Shown here: piece after piece, positions 8,600-16,883 of the stretch
Position numbering within the stretch: position 1 is the first letter of the stretch
How the letters are laid out: every line of letters begins with the position of its first letter
Assembly: GCA_002712005.1 (NCBI GenBank)
Contig: PASP01000010.1
Coordinates: 62,001 to 126,000 of the forward strand
Source: Halobacteriovoraceae bacterium
Lineage (GTDB): Bacteria > Bdellovibrionota > Bacteriovoracia > Bacteriovoracales > Bacteriovoracaceae
Reading direction: 5' to 3'
DNA length: 64,000 nucleotides
Translations under genes and position numbers: made by a program
The notes under the pieces: generated by a model
What the model was told of the DNA's origin: nothing
Seen by the model: only the letters and a program-made list of their open reading frames with translations
Database searches by the model: none

Positions 8600-10631
8600 C
8601 ATCACTATTGTAGCGGTAAATTCACTTTTTTCTAATCTTATTTTTGCTCAGGAGCAGGGAAAGACCCATTTTCGTTTCTTGAATCAAAATGAGCAATTTA
8701 ATATTGGAGATTCTTTTTATCGAAATAGTGACTACTTCAAATGCCAGGCCAAGCAGCAATGTCCCGTTATTGAAGATCCAAATGTAGAGCCCAAGCGCTA
8801 TGCTTACTTCTTAGGTCGGGAAGAAGATGGGGTGATTATTCCCGTTTTTCTTCAGTGCTTTAAGAGTGGAAACTCAACGATCACTTCTGCAGAAGATTTG
8901 ATTCCTCTTTTAAATGAAGATGTTCTGCAAAATGGAGATTGTCTTGAAGCAGAAGAATTAGAAGAAACCGTACCTAATCGATTCGTAGAAGATACTTTAA
9001 AAGCTGTGCGAAGTTATGAAGGGAAATGCCCGAAAAATAATGAAGATAAGAATATGGCCATGAGAGTCTTCGATAGTTTCTTTGGTAAGGACTTGAAGAC
9101 TCTTGGCTCAATGATTACGGGTCGTAAAGGTCAGGAAACGAAGACTGGATGTTTAGGAAATATTATTTCAAATATCGCTGATTCTCTCTATCAAACCGTA
9201 AAAATGTTCCTATGGGATTTACCTAAAGGAATCTGGAATATAGGTAGGGCAGGATATAGGTACTTCTTTGGAGCTGAAGAAGAGCGTTCAACCTCAATGC
9301 TCGCTTCAAGTGTGATGAACGAAGATATGGCGAAAGCATTAACGGAGTGGGATCTGACTAAGTTTTATAGTCTTTTGAGAAAGAACTTTTTCGACTTTTT
9401 TGGAAGTGTAAAAGAATATTATACAGAGACCATTGGATGCACTGAGTGGGATGGCATTCCCTATAATTCAAATTGTACCAAGAAAATGAATTGGACATGT
9501 CCAAGTTTGGATAACACCATTTCCTATTTCTGCGGTATGGCCAGTCAATTGGGGACAGGTTTCTTTCTAGGAGCATTACTAGGATCCGCTAAGAGTTTGG
9601 CCAAAATGAAAGGCCTGAGAAGAAGAATTACCGACTCACCAGAAGAGTTTGGGATAGTAGGAAAATCTTTAGAAGAATTAAAGTCGAAGATGAATTCAAA
9701 TGAGCAATTGTCTCGAGTCAGAGATGAAACAAGAAGGGCCCGTTTCAGAATGGCCAGAAAGAATAGAACGATTTCAGACTTTTTAGGAACACAAGTCGCC
9801 GAGATGAAGTTTATTCTCGGTCTTGGAGATAGCTTTAAAAATCTTGTTAAGGCCACTCCTATTACCAACTTCTATCACAAATCTTTTCAAGCTGGTCAGC
9901 AAAGAGGGTGGAAGGCCGTTAATGAGTTTTCTGTAAAGAATGTGGAGAATATGTCTCCAGCGATGAAGATCGCACGTTCAAGAGCATTGAGGCTTGATAA
10001 TATCCAAGAAAAATTTGATGAACTTTTTGCAGACTTTAATAAGTTAAAAGGAGATAAATTTGATCCCATTCTTTTTAAAGAAGTACAAGATGAGCTTTTT
10101 ACTTCCATGAGCTATGAGCTAAGGAAAACTGGTCTTAGAGTAGAGAGACTTCCGGAGGGAAGGGGATTAAAAATTTCGAAAGGCGATGAGAGCTTTAATT
10201 ATGAGCCGAGACTTGAAGAGAAGGTGAGGAATCTTCCCGATAACCTCAGCGATGATAGTTTTAAAGACTCCCTAGTAAATGGTGATCTCATTTTAGGTAA
10301 GCAAAGTTCTGTTTCGTTAGGACCTGATACACCAGACTTTTGGCGAGAGTTTACCCATTCGGCCGAGCAGTCTCGAGGACTCTTTACATTAAAGTCCAAT
10401 GGTATGGATGGTTTTGTATATTTAGGACAATTTTCGGCTCAGACAGGTTCAAAGCCAAGAGTTGAAGACTGTAGTGCAAAGTTAAATAATGTAGAAGTTC
10501 TTCGCTCTCAAGATATTACGGATATTGACACCGACGGTAGGGAACACCCTGTGGAAGAAGAACCTACTGTCGAGGAAGTTCCGGAAAGTAGCGAAGAAAG
10601 TGCGCAAGAAGGAAGCCCTGCCTCTGAATAA
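8541..10631 (+). CDS. Large secreted or envelope protein of unknown function
   Basis: The open frame extends upstream of 8541, but TTG 8541 is the best start. It follows GAGAAG and gives a good signal peptide: basic KLRNRVKRN, a hydrophobic core of about 24 residues, then IFA-Q cleavage. The product is 696 residues. The N-terminal third is Cys-containing (YFKCQAKQQCP, CFKSG, GDCLEAEE). The middle has a Cys-bounded segment (TIGCTEWDG... NCTKKMNWTCPS... YFCGM) followed by one possible membrane helix at about 333-352 (ASQLGTGFFLGALLGSAKSLA). The C-terminal half is charged and probably helical, ending in a Glu/Ser/Pro tail. I recognise no domain. No ATG is available near the signal peptide. Confidence 0.65.
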   Translation: MFKLRNRVKRNINFIQRIFIITIVAVNSLFSNLIFAQEQGKTHFRFLNQNEQFNIGDSFYRNSDYFKCQAKQQCPVIEDPNVEPKRYAYFLGREEDGVIIPVFLQCFKSGNSTITSAEDLIPLLNEDVLQNGDCLEAEELEETVPNRFVEDTLKAVRSYEGKCPKNNEDKNMAMRVFDSFFGKDLKTLGSMITGRKGQETKTGCLGNIISNIADSLYQTVKMFLWDLPKGIWNIGRAGYRYFFGAEEERSTSMLASSVMNEDMAKALTEWDLTKFYSLLRKNFFDFFGSVKEYYTETIGCTEWDGIPYNSNCTKKMNWTCPSLDNTISYFCGMASQLGTGFFLGALLGSAKSLAKMKGLRRRITDSPEEFGIVGKSLEELKSKMNSNEQLSRVRDETRRARFRMARKNRTISDFLGTQVAEMKFILGLGDSFKNLVKATPITNFYHKSFQAGQQRGWKAVNEFSVKNVENMSPAMKIARSRALRLDNIQEKFDELFADFNKLKGDKFDPILFKEVQDELFTSMSYELRKTGLRVERLPEGRGLKISKGDESFNYEPRLEEKVRNLPDNLSDDSFKDSLVNGDLILGKQSSVSLGPDTPDFWREFTHSAEQSRGLFTLKSNGMDGFVYLGQFSAQTGSKPRVEDCSAKLNNVEVLRSQDITDIDTDGREHPVEEEPTVEEVPESSEESAQEGSPASE

Positions 10632-10645
10632 CCTTATTGGCATAT

Positions 10646-10876
10646 TCATTTCTTCTCTTCATCAATTTCAAAAAATTTTATCTTGCTCTTATGTCCATGT
10701 AGAAGTCTGACTTGTGATTTTGATTTTTTAAAATAATGGCATAGAAGAGAATGAATTTTCTTATTGGCCTTTCCGTCTATTGGGGGCTCGTGACATCTCA
10801 CAATATATAGGGTCTCTCTTACTTTTTCGACGCCTTCTTTTTTAGATTTGAGTTTAACCTGAACCGTAATCTTCAT
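10646..10876 (-). CDS. DUF167 (YggU-family) protein
   Basis: 76 residues with the family core: VKLKSKKEGVEKV..., then CHEPPIDGKANKKI and a C-terminal VRLLHGHKSKIKFFEI. In DUF167 these appear as APPxxGKANxxL and GxxSRxKxxxI. The fold is known (E. coli YggU, human C15orf40) but the function is not. It follows the lipoprotein gene by about 9 nt in the same direction and appears to be the last gene of that operon. No Shine-Dalgarno is visible. Confidence 0.88.
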   Translation of the reverse strand: MKITVQVKLKSKKEGVEKVRETLYIVRCHEPPIDGKANKKIHSLLCHYFKKSKSQVRLLHGHKSKIKFFEIDEEKK

Positions 10877-10885
10877 AGGGGATAA

Positions 10886-11209
10886 TTAGAGGTTAAACTC
10901 CTTCGCATTTTCTGGCGCGTGTTCAACGCTTAAAAGAGTACAACCATAACGGGGATCTTCATCCATTTTGGCCATACTGGTGAAATTTACGCCCTTTGCG
11001 ATAACTTTTTGTTCTTCTGGAAAGGCTTCCCATTTTGCCAGGATACGACTTTCTTTGGTTACCATCTTACAGTACTCTTCCGTTTGTTCTGAAATATAGA
11101 GACATGAACACATCTCTTTGGCCAAGCCTGCGGAGGGGGCTTCTGTATATTTACAGGAATTAAAGAAAACGAGACTGGCCATTGCTATAATGAGGGACAG
11201 GTTTTTCAT
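10886..11209 (-). CDS. Small lipoprotein of unknown function
   Basis: 107 residues, lipobox FFNSC (Cys19) followed by Lys. The mature part carries four further Cys (EMCSCLY, EYCKM, YGCTLL), consistent with two disulfides in the periplasm or at the outer membrane. Its ATG overlaps the TGA of the upstream hydrolase gene (ATGA), with GGAG 8 nt upstream inside that gene, so the two are translationally coupled. No family recognised. Confidence 0.75.
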   Translation of the reverse strand: MKNLSLIIAMASLVFFNSCKYTEAPSAGLAKEMCSCLYISEQTEEYCKMVTKESRILAKWEAFPEEQKVIAKGVNFTSMAKMDEDPRYGCTLLSVEHAPENAKEFNL

Positions 11210-12369
11210 TTCGTAACTCCATTAGGCTTTAGAGAGTTCATGAGAAGTTTATAGAATTTGTCTCTCTTAAGTTTCTTCTTTGGTTTTCTTCCATCACTTC
11301 CCATACGAACAATGATGATATTTTGCTCTGGTAGAACGCCCATCGTTTGACCTCGAAATCCCATGGCCTGATAAAGAGTTTCAGGTGCACTTGGATAGGG
11401 TCTCGTTTTATTCATAGGGAGTTTTTTATTGAGCCACCAATAGGCTCCATAGGACTCGACGTTTAGTCTCATTTCCCCATCTTCTGATTTCTTTTTCAAA
11501 AGAGCTGGTGCCACGGTTTGAGTCGCAAATTTAACCCAGCCCTCGGGAAGAATTCTCTTTCCTTCCCAAATGCCGTCTTCCAGCATGAGTAGTCCAAGCT
11601 TAGCGTATTCTTTGGCCACGCCCCAACCCGTAGAGCCACCAAGAAAGGTTCCTGCAAGATCTCTTTCAAAGACGATATTTTTCATACCTAAGGGTTTAAA
11701 AAGAAGTTCCCATGGGAGTTCATCATAAATAGAGGGATTATTAATTGCTTTCTTCAACATTCCCATAGCAAGCATGGGTTGATGAGTTCCATAATTAAAT
11801 TGCTCATCAGGAGCGTATTTCATCTCTAGCGAAGCCACATGCTTTGCGACGTCTTTATATGCTTTTTTTGAGTAGTAAACAAATATAGAATCACTTAAGG
11901 CAATATTAATGGGGTTTTCTTCGTAGAATTTAAAACCTGCACTCATGTTTAAGATATGACGTAGGGTAACATCTTTGGCCTTTTCTCTATTCATTTCTGG
12001 ATAGTAGTCCTTGGCCAAAGCATCGAGTTCAATGTGACCACGATGAATAGCTGCACCGATGATCGTACTCGTTAAACTCTTAGTAAGAGACCAGAACATA
12101 TGTTTTCTTTTTGGGTGGTATCCTCGATCGTATCCTTCATAGACAAGATAACCGTCTTTGATCACGACAAAGGCATCACTTTTGTGATTGCCTTCATCTT
12201 CCCAAACATAGTCTAAAACCTTTTGAAATTTATCGCGATCAAAGCCAGCTTCTTCCAAGCTTCTCGTTTTCCAAGCTTGAGTTGGCCAATAGTCTACTTT
12301 GGCCATGGCCGTGACATTCGAGAATAGGGCAAAGAGCACGACGATTATTTTTATATTGTGCTTAGTCAT
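11206..12369 (-). CDS. Serine beta-lactamase-fold hydrolase (class C / esterase family)
   Basis: 387 residues with a signal peptide (about 1-23). The catalytic SxxK motif is SLTK at Ser94-Lys97. The tyrosine motif position reads FNYGTHQPM, and the third motif is replaced by GFRGQTMGV, common in the EstB / 6-aminohexanoate-dimer-hydrolase branch. This branch (beta-lactamase family, PF00144) hydrolyses esters, amides or D-amino-acid peptides in the periplasm; true beta-lactamase activity is unlikely to be its role. It begins a three-gene operon. AAGG is 7 nt before the ATG. Confidence 0.88.
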   Translation of the reverse strand: MTKHNIKIIVVLFALFSNVTAMAKVDYWPTQAWKTRSLEEAGFDRDKFQKVLDYVWEDEGNHKSDAFVVIKDGYLVYEGYDRGYHPKRKHMFWSLTKSLTSTIIGAAIHRGHIELDALAKDYYPEMNREKAKDVTLRHILNMSAGFKFYEENPINIALSDSIFVYYSKKAYKDVAKHVASLEMKYAPDEQFNYGTHQPMLAMGMLKKAINNPSIYDELPWELLFKPLGMKNIVFERDLAGTFLGGSTGWGVAKEYAKLGLLMLEDGIWEGKRILPEGWVKFATQTVAPALLKKKSEDGEMRLNVESYGAYWWLNKKLPMNKTRPYPSAPETLYQAMGFRGQTMGVLPEQNIIIVRMGSDGRKPKKKLKRDKFYKLLMNSLKPNGVTK

Positions 12370-12414
12370 AAATGAGCCTTTTTAATATTTGAGTAAAACG
12401 TTAGAAAAGCAAGT

Positions 12415-12427
12415 CTTGACGGTCAAG
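12415..12427. promoter_or_regulatory. Palindromic operator-like site in a divergent intergenic region
   Basis: CTTGAC-G-GTCAAG is a perfect 6+6 inverted repeat. It lies between the divergently transcribed hydrolase and the coiled-coil lipoprotein, just upstream of the latter's promoter. It could be a regulator binding site; nothing identifies the regulator. Confidence 0.3.
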
Positions 12428-12453
12428 CACTAAGAGTGAAGTGTTAGGAATTA

Positions 12454-12483
12454 TTGGATTACTAGCTTATATAAAGGTATAAT
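12454..12483 (+). promoter_or_regulatory. Sigma-70-type promoter
   Basis: TTGGAT (12454-12459), an 18-nt spacer and a perfect TATAAT (12478-12483), about 31 nt before the ATG at 12515, which has its own GAGGA ribosome binding site. Confidence 0.6.
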
Positions 12484-12514
12484 TATACGTTTATAAGATA
12501 ATGAGGAATGAAAA

Positions 12515-12949
12515 ATGCTACGAATAAATTGGCAATTCGTCTTAAGCTTATGCTTGAGCCTTGGTTTATTGAGTTGTGCAAACTCACATCGTGACTATCA
12601 AAAAGAACACAAGGACTTTATGAGTCTAGCTGCTCGAGCTAAGGAAGAGTTCAAAGGTCCTGCTTATAAAGACTGGCTCAATAGGAAGTTACAAGAAAAG
12701 CAGTCCCATCTTCAGGCATTGGCGAGCTGGCAAGACCGAGAGGAGAGGATTCATGGACAGCATGAAATGATTGACTCTTCCTCCTCTGCATCTGGCTCTG
12801 CTTCTGGTGGAGCAGGACCAAGTGTACACGATTTTAAAGCTAGGAACTCTGCCCAACAGATGCATCGCTATTCTGAACAAAAAAAGCTTCTAGAAAGAGA
12901 AATCTTTTATCTTAAAAGTCAGCTCTCTGCTCTTGAATCAGAAGGTTAG
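12515..12949 (+). CDS. Small lipoprotein with a C-terminal coiled coil
   Basis: 144 residues, lipobox GLLSC (Cys21) followed by Ala. The mature part is highly charged and helical. A Ser/Gly/Ala-rich hinge (near 88-102) separates two helical stretches; the last (about 112-144) has heptad-like spacing suited to a coiled coil. No family recognised. GAGGA lies about 8 nt before the ATG and a good sigma-70 promoter is present. It ends about 125 nt before the flagellin. Confidence 0.72.
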   Translation: MLRINWQFVLSLCLSLGLLSCANSHRDYQKEHKDFMSLAARAKEEFKGPAYKDWLNRKLQEKQSHLQALASWQDREERIHGQHEMIDSSSSASGSASGGAGPSVHDFKARNSAQQMHRYSEQKKLLEREIFYLKSQLSALESEG

Positions 12950-13074
12950 TAGGCAAATTCTTCCTAGCTGAGGGATTTTTTCCTCATCCTTATCCCATTG
13001 ATCGGTTACTCCCGAAACGAAACTGTAGGGCTGTGTGAAAGCTCCTATAAAAAACGAAGTTCTCGGGAGGAAAG

Positions 13075-13908
13075 CTGGGATTTTCTGTACGTACCAACTC
13101 TGTGGCCATTAATTCAAAGGCCAAGTTGGATAAAAACTTATCTGATGTAGAAAGGCAAAACAGAAGTTTGGCCACGGGGGATCGTATACACGAAGCTGCC
13201 GTTGACCCTTCTGGGCTGATAATCTCAGAGGGAATGAGAGCGCGGATTCGCTCTATGGGACAGGCCCAAAGAAATGCAACAGATTCTATATCACTTATTC
13301 AAGTTGCTGAGTCAGGACTATCGGAAATTCAAAATATGGCCGCACGACTTAAAGAGCTTGCTCTCCAGTCGGCTAACGACACCCTAGGTGATGAAGACCG
13401 TGGAAGATCGAATATAGAGTTTCAACAATTAAAAAGAGAAATCAAAAGAATCATACGTACTTCTGAATTCAACGGGAGAAAGCTTCTCGATGGAAGTGGG
13501 GGCAAATATCAATTTCAAGTGGGTATCCATGATAATGAAGGAGTCGATCAGGTTAACTACGATATGAGTAGGCTCTTACGTTCTGCTGATCAAGTGAGTT
13601 TATCTAATGGAGCTATTACCTCTAAGGGTTCCAGTATGGCGATGCTACCTAAGATCGACAAAATGTTAACTGAGGTAAGTGGTGCTCGGGCCTTTTTAGG
13701 GGGGATTCAAAATAGAGTCGAATCGACGATTTCCAACTTACAGGTTTCCCGAGTAAATACCTCGGCGGCTAATTCCCGTATCAGGGATACGGACGTGGCC
13801 AAAGCGACTGCTGAAAAGGCCATTTCTCAAATAAAAACAGATGCTTCCACCGGTTTTCTGGGGCACGCTAATACGCTTCCTGGAAGAGTTAAACAATTAA
13901 TAGAGTAA
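13075..13908 (+). CDS. Flagellin, predicted to start at CTG
   Basis: 277 residues if read from CTG 13075. Flagellins begin M-G-(x)-(R/S)-(I/V)-x-T-N; reading from this CTG gives MGFSVRTNSVAINSKAKL, whereas the next standard start (GTG 13102) would delete the first nine residues of the conserved D0 helix. GGAGG at 13066-13070 lies 4 nt before the CTG. D0/D1 motifs follow: SLATGDRIHEAAVDPSGLIISEGMR, RNATDSISLIQVAESGLSEI, SEFNGRKLLDG. The C-terminal D1/D0 ends TGFLGHANTLPGRV. With almost no central variable domain it is short (about 275 residues), as in other Bdellovibrio-type flagellins. No sigma-28 box is visible upstream. Confidence 0.88.
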   Translation: MGFSVRTNSVAINSKAKLDKNLSDVERQNRSLATGDRIHEAAVDPSGLIISEGMRARIRSMGQAQRNATDSISLIQVAESGLSEIQNMAARLKELALQSANDTLGDEDRGRSNIEFQQLKREIKRIIRTSEFNGRKLLDGSGGKYQFQVGIHDNEGVDQVNYDMSRLLRSADQVSLSNGAITSKGSSMAMLPKIDKMLTEVSGARAFLGGIQNRVESTISNLQVSRVNTSAANSRIRDTDVAKATAEKAISQIKTDASTGFLGHANTLPGRVKQLIE

Positions 13909-14028
13909 ATATTGTTCATACCTATTGCTATCTTGAGTCATTAAGGATAACTTACTGCCCAATAGCACAAAATATTCCGGATTACCGCATAAGTCTCCGT
14001 GATAATTTTTTAAGTTTACGGAGCTTTC

Positions 14029-14793
14029 TTGAATTCACCTTTACCTTTAAATCAATCTGAACGTAAGAGTTTAGTAAGAAGCCAAAGGACTTTTCAAAAA
14101 GAAAAGGGGCTTCATCCTAGGCTGCATGCGCGTGATTTAGATAAGAAATTAGGTTTCAAGATCAATAGGATTGAAGCTAAGTTACTTCAAAAATATAGAT
14201 CCTATGATGAATATAGTAATGAGGGGGGAACTCAGCATTACGAAGGTACCCAAACCTGGATTGGACTGCCTCCTCAAGTATTACAAACTCCCTATAACGA
14301 TATTTATGAAGCGCTCGAGTCGCTATCTCAATACCCAATCGAAAGAATCGTTGATATTGGTTGTGGTTATGGGAGAGTCGGTTTAGTTATGAACTCCTTA
14401 TTTCCCAATGCAGAGTTCATAGGTTATGAAGTTTTAAAGCAAAGAGCTCGAGAAGCTAATCGTGTTTATGAACAACTTGACTTAGAAAATTGTGAAGTTC
14501 TTTTGGAAAATGTACTCGATGACGCATTTAAGCTACCTAAAGCCCAGATATATTTTATATATGACTTTAGCGAAATGCATGATTTATGTGTTATTTTAGA
14601 CGAGCTGGTAAAGCGAGTGAATGATTATCAATTTTATCTGATCACCGTAGGGGAAAGAATTGATTATCTTATAGAAAGAAAATATAAACCTTTTTGGATA
14701 ACAAACGGGTTTATTAAACGAGGGGCTCTAAAGATTTATAGCTCTTTAAATAATATTGAAAATCGTAACGATGGTAACTCTAACAAAGGATAA
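14029..14793 (+). CDS. Class I SAM-dependent methyltransferase
   Basis: 254 residues from TTG 14029, which has GGAG 5 nt upstream. The SAM-binding motif I is IVDIGCGYGRVGLVM (about 105-118), followed by the acidic strand-2 end FIGYEV and by IYFIYDFSEMHDL at motif IV. The N-terminal 90 residues are basic and lack a known domain. The substrate is unknown; position after the flagellin makes flagellin or envelope modification a possibility only. Its last codons contain the ribosome binding site of the next gene. Confidence 0.75.
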   Translation: MNSPLPLNQSERKSLVRSQRTFQKEKGLHPRLHARDLDKKLGFKINRIEAKLLQKYRSYDEYSNEGGTQHYEGTQTWIGLPPQVLQTPYNDIYEALESLSQYPIERIVDIGCGYGRVGLVMNSLFPNAEFIGYEVLKQRAREANRVYEQLDLENCEVLLENVLDDAFKLPKAQIYFIYDFSEMHDLCVILDELVKRVNDYQFYLITVGERIDYLIERKYKPFWITNGFIKRGALKIYSSLNNIENRNDGNSNKG

Positions 14794-14797
14794 AAGA

Positions 14798-14998
14798 ATG
14801 GCCACAGGTACAGTAAAGTTTTTTAACGAAGAAAAAGGTTTTGGATTTATTACTCCTGATGATGGTGGACAAGATATTTTTGTACACGTAACAGGAATCG
14901 TAAGTGGTGGAACTCTTAGAGATGATGAGAAAGTAAACTACGAAGTAGGCGAAGGAAGAAAAGGTCCTTGTGCTGTAAACGTATCTGCACAATCTTAA
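14798..14998 (+). CDS. Cold-shock domain protein (CspA family)
   Basis: 66 residues, a complete CspA-type OB fold. RNP1 is KGFGFITPDD and RNP2 is DIFVHVTGI, preceded by GTVKFFNEE. These proteins bind single-stranded RNA or DNA and melt RNA structure. The start is ATG 14798, giving the standard MATGTVKFF beginning, with AAGGA inside the end of the methyltransferase gene; only 4 nt separate the two genes. A longer frame from 14756 exists but would add a non-conserved tail. Confidence 0.95.
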   Translation: MATGTVKFFNEEKGFGFITPDDGGQDIFVHVTGIVSGGTLRDDEKVNYEVGEGRKGPCAVNVSAQS

Positions 14999-15010
14999 TT
15001 AGCTAAAAAA

Positions 15011-16813
15011 TTAGTAGTGGGAAGGAATTTTAACGGTAAACGTGGTTCCTTCCCCCTCTTTAGAATCAACTGAAATTTTACCGTTATGAATTTGGACAAT
15101 ATGCTTAACAATGGCGAGTCCCAGTCCAGTTCCTCCCATCTCTCTAGAGCGCGAATAATCAACTCTATAAAATCTTTCAAATAAACGAGAATGATGATTT
15201 TTAGGAATACCGATTCCGGAATCTTTCACCTTAATGATATCCCATTTCTTTTCTTCTTTTAGACTTTGCGTCCACTCAATACTTACTTCTCCTCCTTGAA
15301 AAGTGTACTTGTGAGCATTATCAACGAGGTTAGTTAAGAGTTGTTCAAAGAATTGGGGGTTGGCCCATATTTTATCGACATCGTATTGGGTCTTTACTTT
15401 AATATTCTTACCTAAGTAAGACTGCTTAACATTCGTTATAACGGATTCCGTGATCTCTTCCGGAATAATCGTCTCTTTAGCTACCTTATGCTTAGATTCA
15501 ATAACTGAGAGTTGTAAAATATCATTAAATAGATTCGTTAAACGATCGGCATTACTTTCAAGTTTATCAAAGAACGGTCTCACCGTATCCATTTGCTCAG
15601 CAGGGGTATCGCGAATAACTTGAGCAAATCCTTTAATTGCAGTTAGGGGAGTTCTAATTTCATGGCTAACATTGGCCACAAAATCTTCTCTCATCTGCTC
15701 GGCCAATTTTCTTTCCGTTACGTCATGGAAAACACCAACTGCACCAAAGACTTCTCCTTTTTGGTCAATAAGGGGATTAACTTTTAGGTCGAAGAAGGAA
15801 TTTCTTTTTCCCCCTTTAATCGCCAATTCCATATTTCTCTTCTTGACTCCGGCACCTTGGAGTAAGCATTCATTAAAAAGTGTTTGGAGTTCAAGATCTC
15901 TTGTGATTTCCCAGATCTTGAAATGAGCAATTTCTTTCTTTTTAATTTCTTTGGCGAGAAAGTTCTTTTTAAAGTGATGATTGGCAAAGAGGATTTCTTC
16001 ATTGAGTCCAATGGCCAAAATTGAGTCCGTAATGGATTCCATAACAGTGGCCATCTTTTCGTTTTCATTATAGAGCTGTTCAATATAGCGCTCAAGACCT
16101 TCTTGAGCTCTATCTAATGTCTTTTCCACAATGGTCCATTCATCGCTGGGATCAAAGAGATAGCTGGAAGAATCATCTTTCGTTACTCGTTTCATTTCAT
16201 CTACTTTCTTAAGAATAGACCTGAGCGGAAAGGAAACTTGTAAGGAACCCCATAGAGAAACTAGGGAAGTGAGGATAAGCAAAGGAAAGAGAAAGATAAT
16301 GATCGAATGATCGAGTTCTTTCATTGCTTTATCTAACTTATTTAAGGGCACGGTCTGACGAATAATGTAGCGGGTTTTTAAACCATTCACCATACTATCA
16401 ATACTGACTGCTCCATAGATTAAATTTGAATTGGCCACTTTATCAAAACGTATTTGACTTCCAAAACCAGCTCTTAAGGCATCTTGAATTTCAGGAAAGT
16501 GTAATTGGTCTTCCATCCTCTTGGGATCGACAAAATTATCACAGAGGACATTTCCCTGAGCATTGATCAGAGTATAACGAGTGGTCCAGTTGAGCTTGAG
16601 CGAACGGCACCATTTGATGGGAGAAATATTTTGAGTTTGGATGGACTCTCTAATTAAACTTAGGGATTCCCGTAACTGTTCTTGAGCTTGGGTAGTAATA
16701 TAGGTCTTAAGGTAATAGCGGGCCATCCAAGCGGTAGCAATGATAACAAGTGAGGTCACTATGATTTGCATCATGGCAAGTTTTCGAAAAAACCGCCAAG
16801 GCAATGAATCCAT
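15011..16813 (-). CDS. PhoR-type sensor histidine kinase
   Basis: 600 residues from ATG 16813. TM1 is MMQIIVTSLVIIATAWM, followed by a periplasmic domain of about 130 residues and TM2 SIIIFLFPLLILTSLVSLWG. Then come a HAMP-like linker, a PAS domain (ESITDSILAIGLNEEILFANHHF) and a HisKA box with phospho-acceptor His384 (NVSHEIRTPLTAIKGF). The ATPase has N, G1 and G2 boxes (NLVDNAHKYT, DSGIGIPK, GGTGLGLAIVKHI). It is downstream of the PhoB-type regulator. An in-frame TTG at 16930 would overlap the regulator by 47 nt; AAGGAG lies 24 nt before ATG 16813, so the start is uncertain. Confidence 0.88.
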   Translation of the reverse strand: MDSLPWRFFRKLAMMQIIVTSLVIIATAWMARYYLKTYITTQAQEQLRESLSLIRESIQTQNISPIKWCRSLKLNWTTRYTLINAQGNVLCDNFVDPKRMEDQLHFPEIQDALRAGFGSQIRFDKVANSNLIYGAVSIDSMVNGLKTRYIIRQTVPLNKLDKAMKELDHSIIIFLFPLLILTSLVSLWGSLQVSFPLRSILKKVDEMKRVTKDDSSSYLFDPSDEWTIVEKTLDRAQEGLERYIEQLYNENEKMATVMESITDSILAIGLNEEILFANHHFKKNFLAKEIKKKEIAHFKIWEITRDLELQTLFNECLLQGAGVKKRNMELAIKGGKRNSFFDLKVNPLIDQKGEVFGAVGVFHDVTERKLAEQMREDFVANVSHEIRTPLTAIKGFAQVIRDTPAEQMDTVRPFFDKLESNADRLTNLFNDILQLSVIESKHKVAKETIIPEEITESVITNVKQSYLGKNIKVKTQYDVDKIWANPQFFEQLLTNLVDNAHKYTFQGGEVSIEWTQSLKEEKKWDIIKVKDSGIGIPKNHHSRLFERFYRVDYSRSREMGGTGLGLAIVKHIVQIHNGKISVDSKEGEGTTFTVKIPSHY

Positions 16814-16883
16814 TACGGCAGAGAAGCTTGAAGGAAGCTCCTTACTCTTCTTTTGGCCAGATGGAGGAGTGGGGAGTCTCTCT

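Noticed and set aside
10883-10888. TAATTA as a leaderless -10 for the DUF167 gene
   Set aside because: It coincides with the stop of the upstream operon gene and matches the -10 consensus poorly.
12950-13074. Sigma-28 or sigma-54 promoter of the flagellin
   Set aside because: No GCCGATAA-like -10 with TAAA at 15 nt and no GG-N10-GC element was found.
13102-13104. GTG as the flagellin start
   Set aside because: It would delete the conserved MGxxVxTN beginning and has no ribosome site at proper spacing, whereas CTG 13075 has one.
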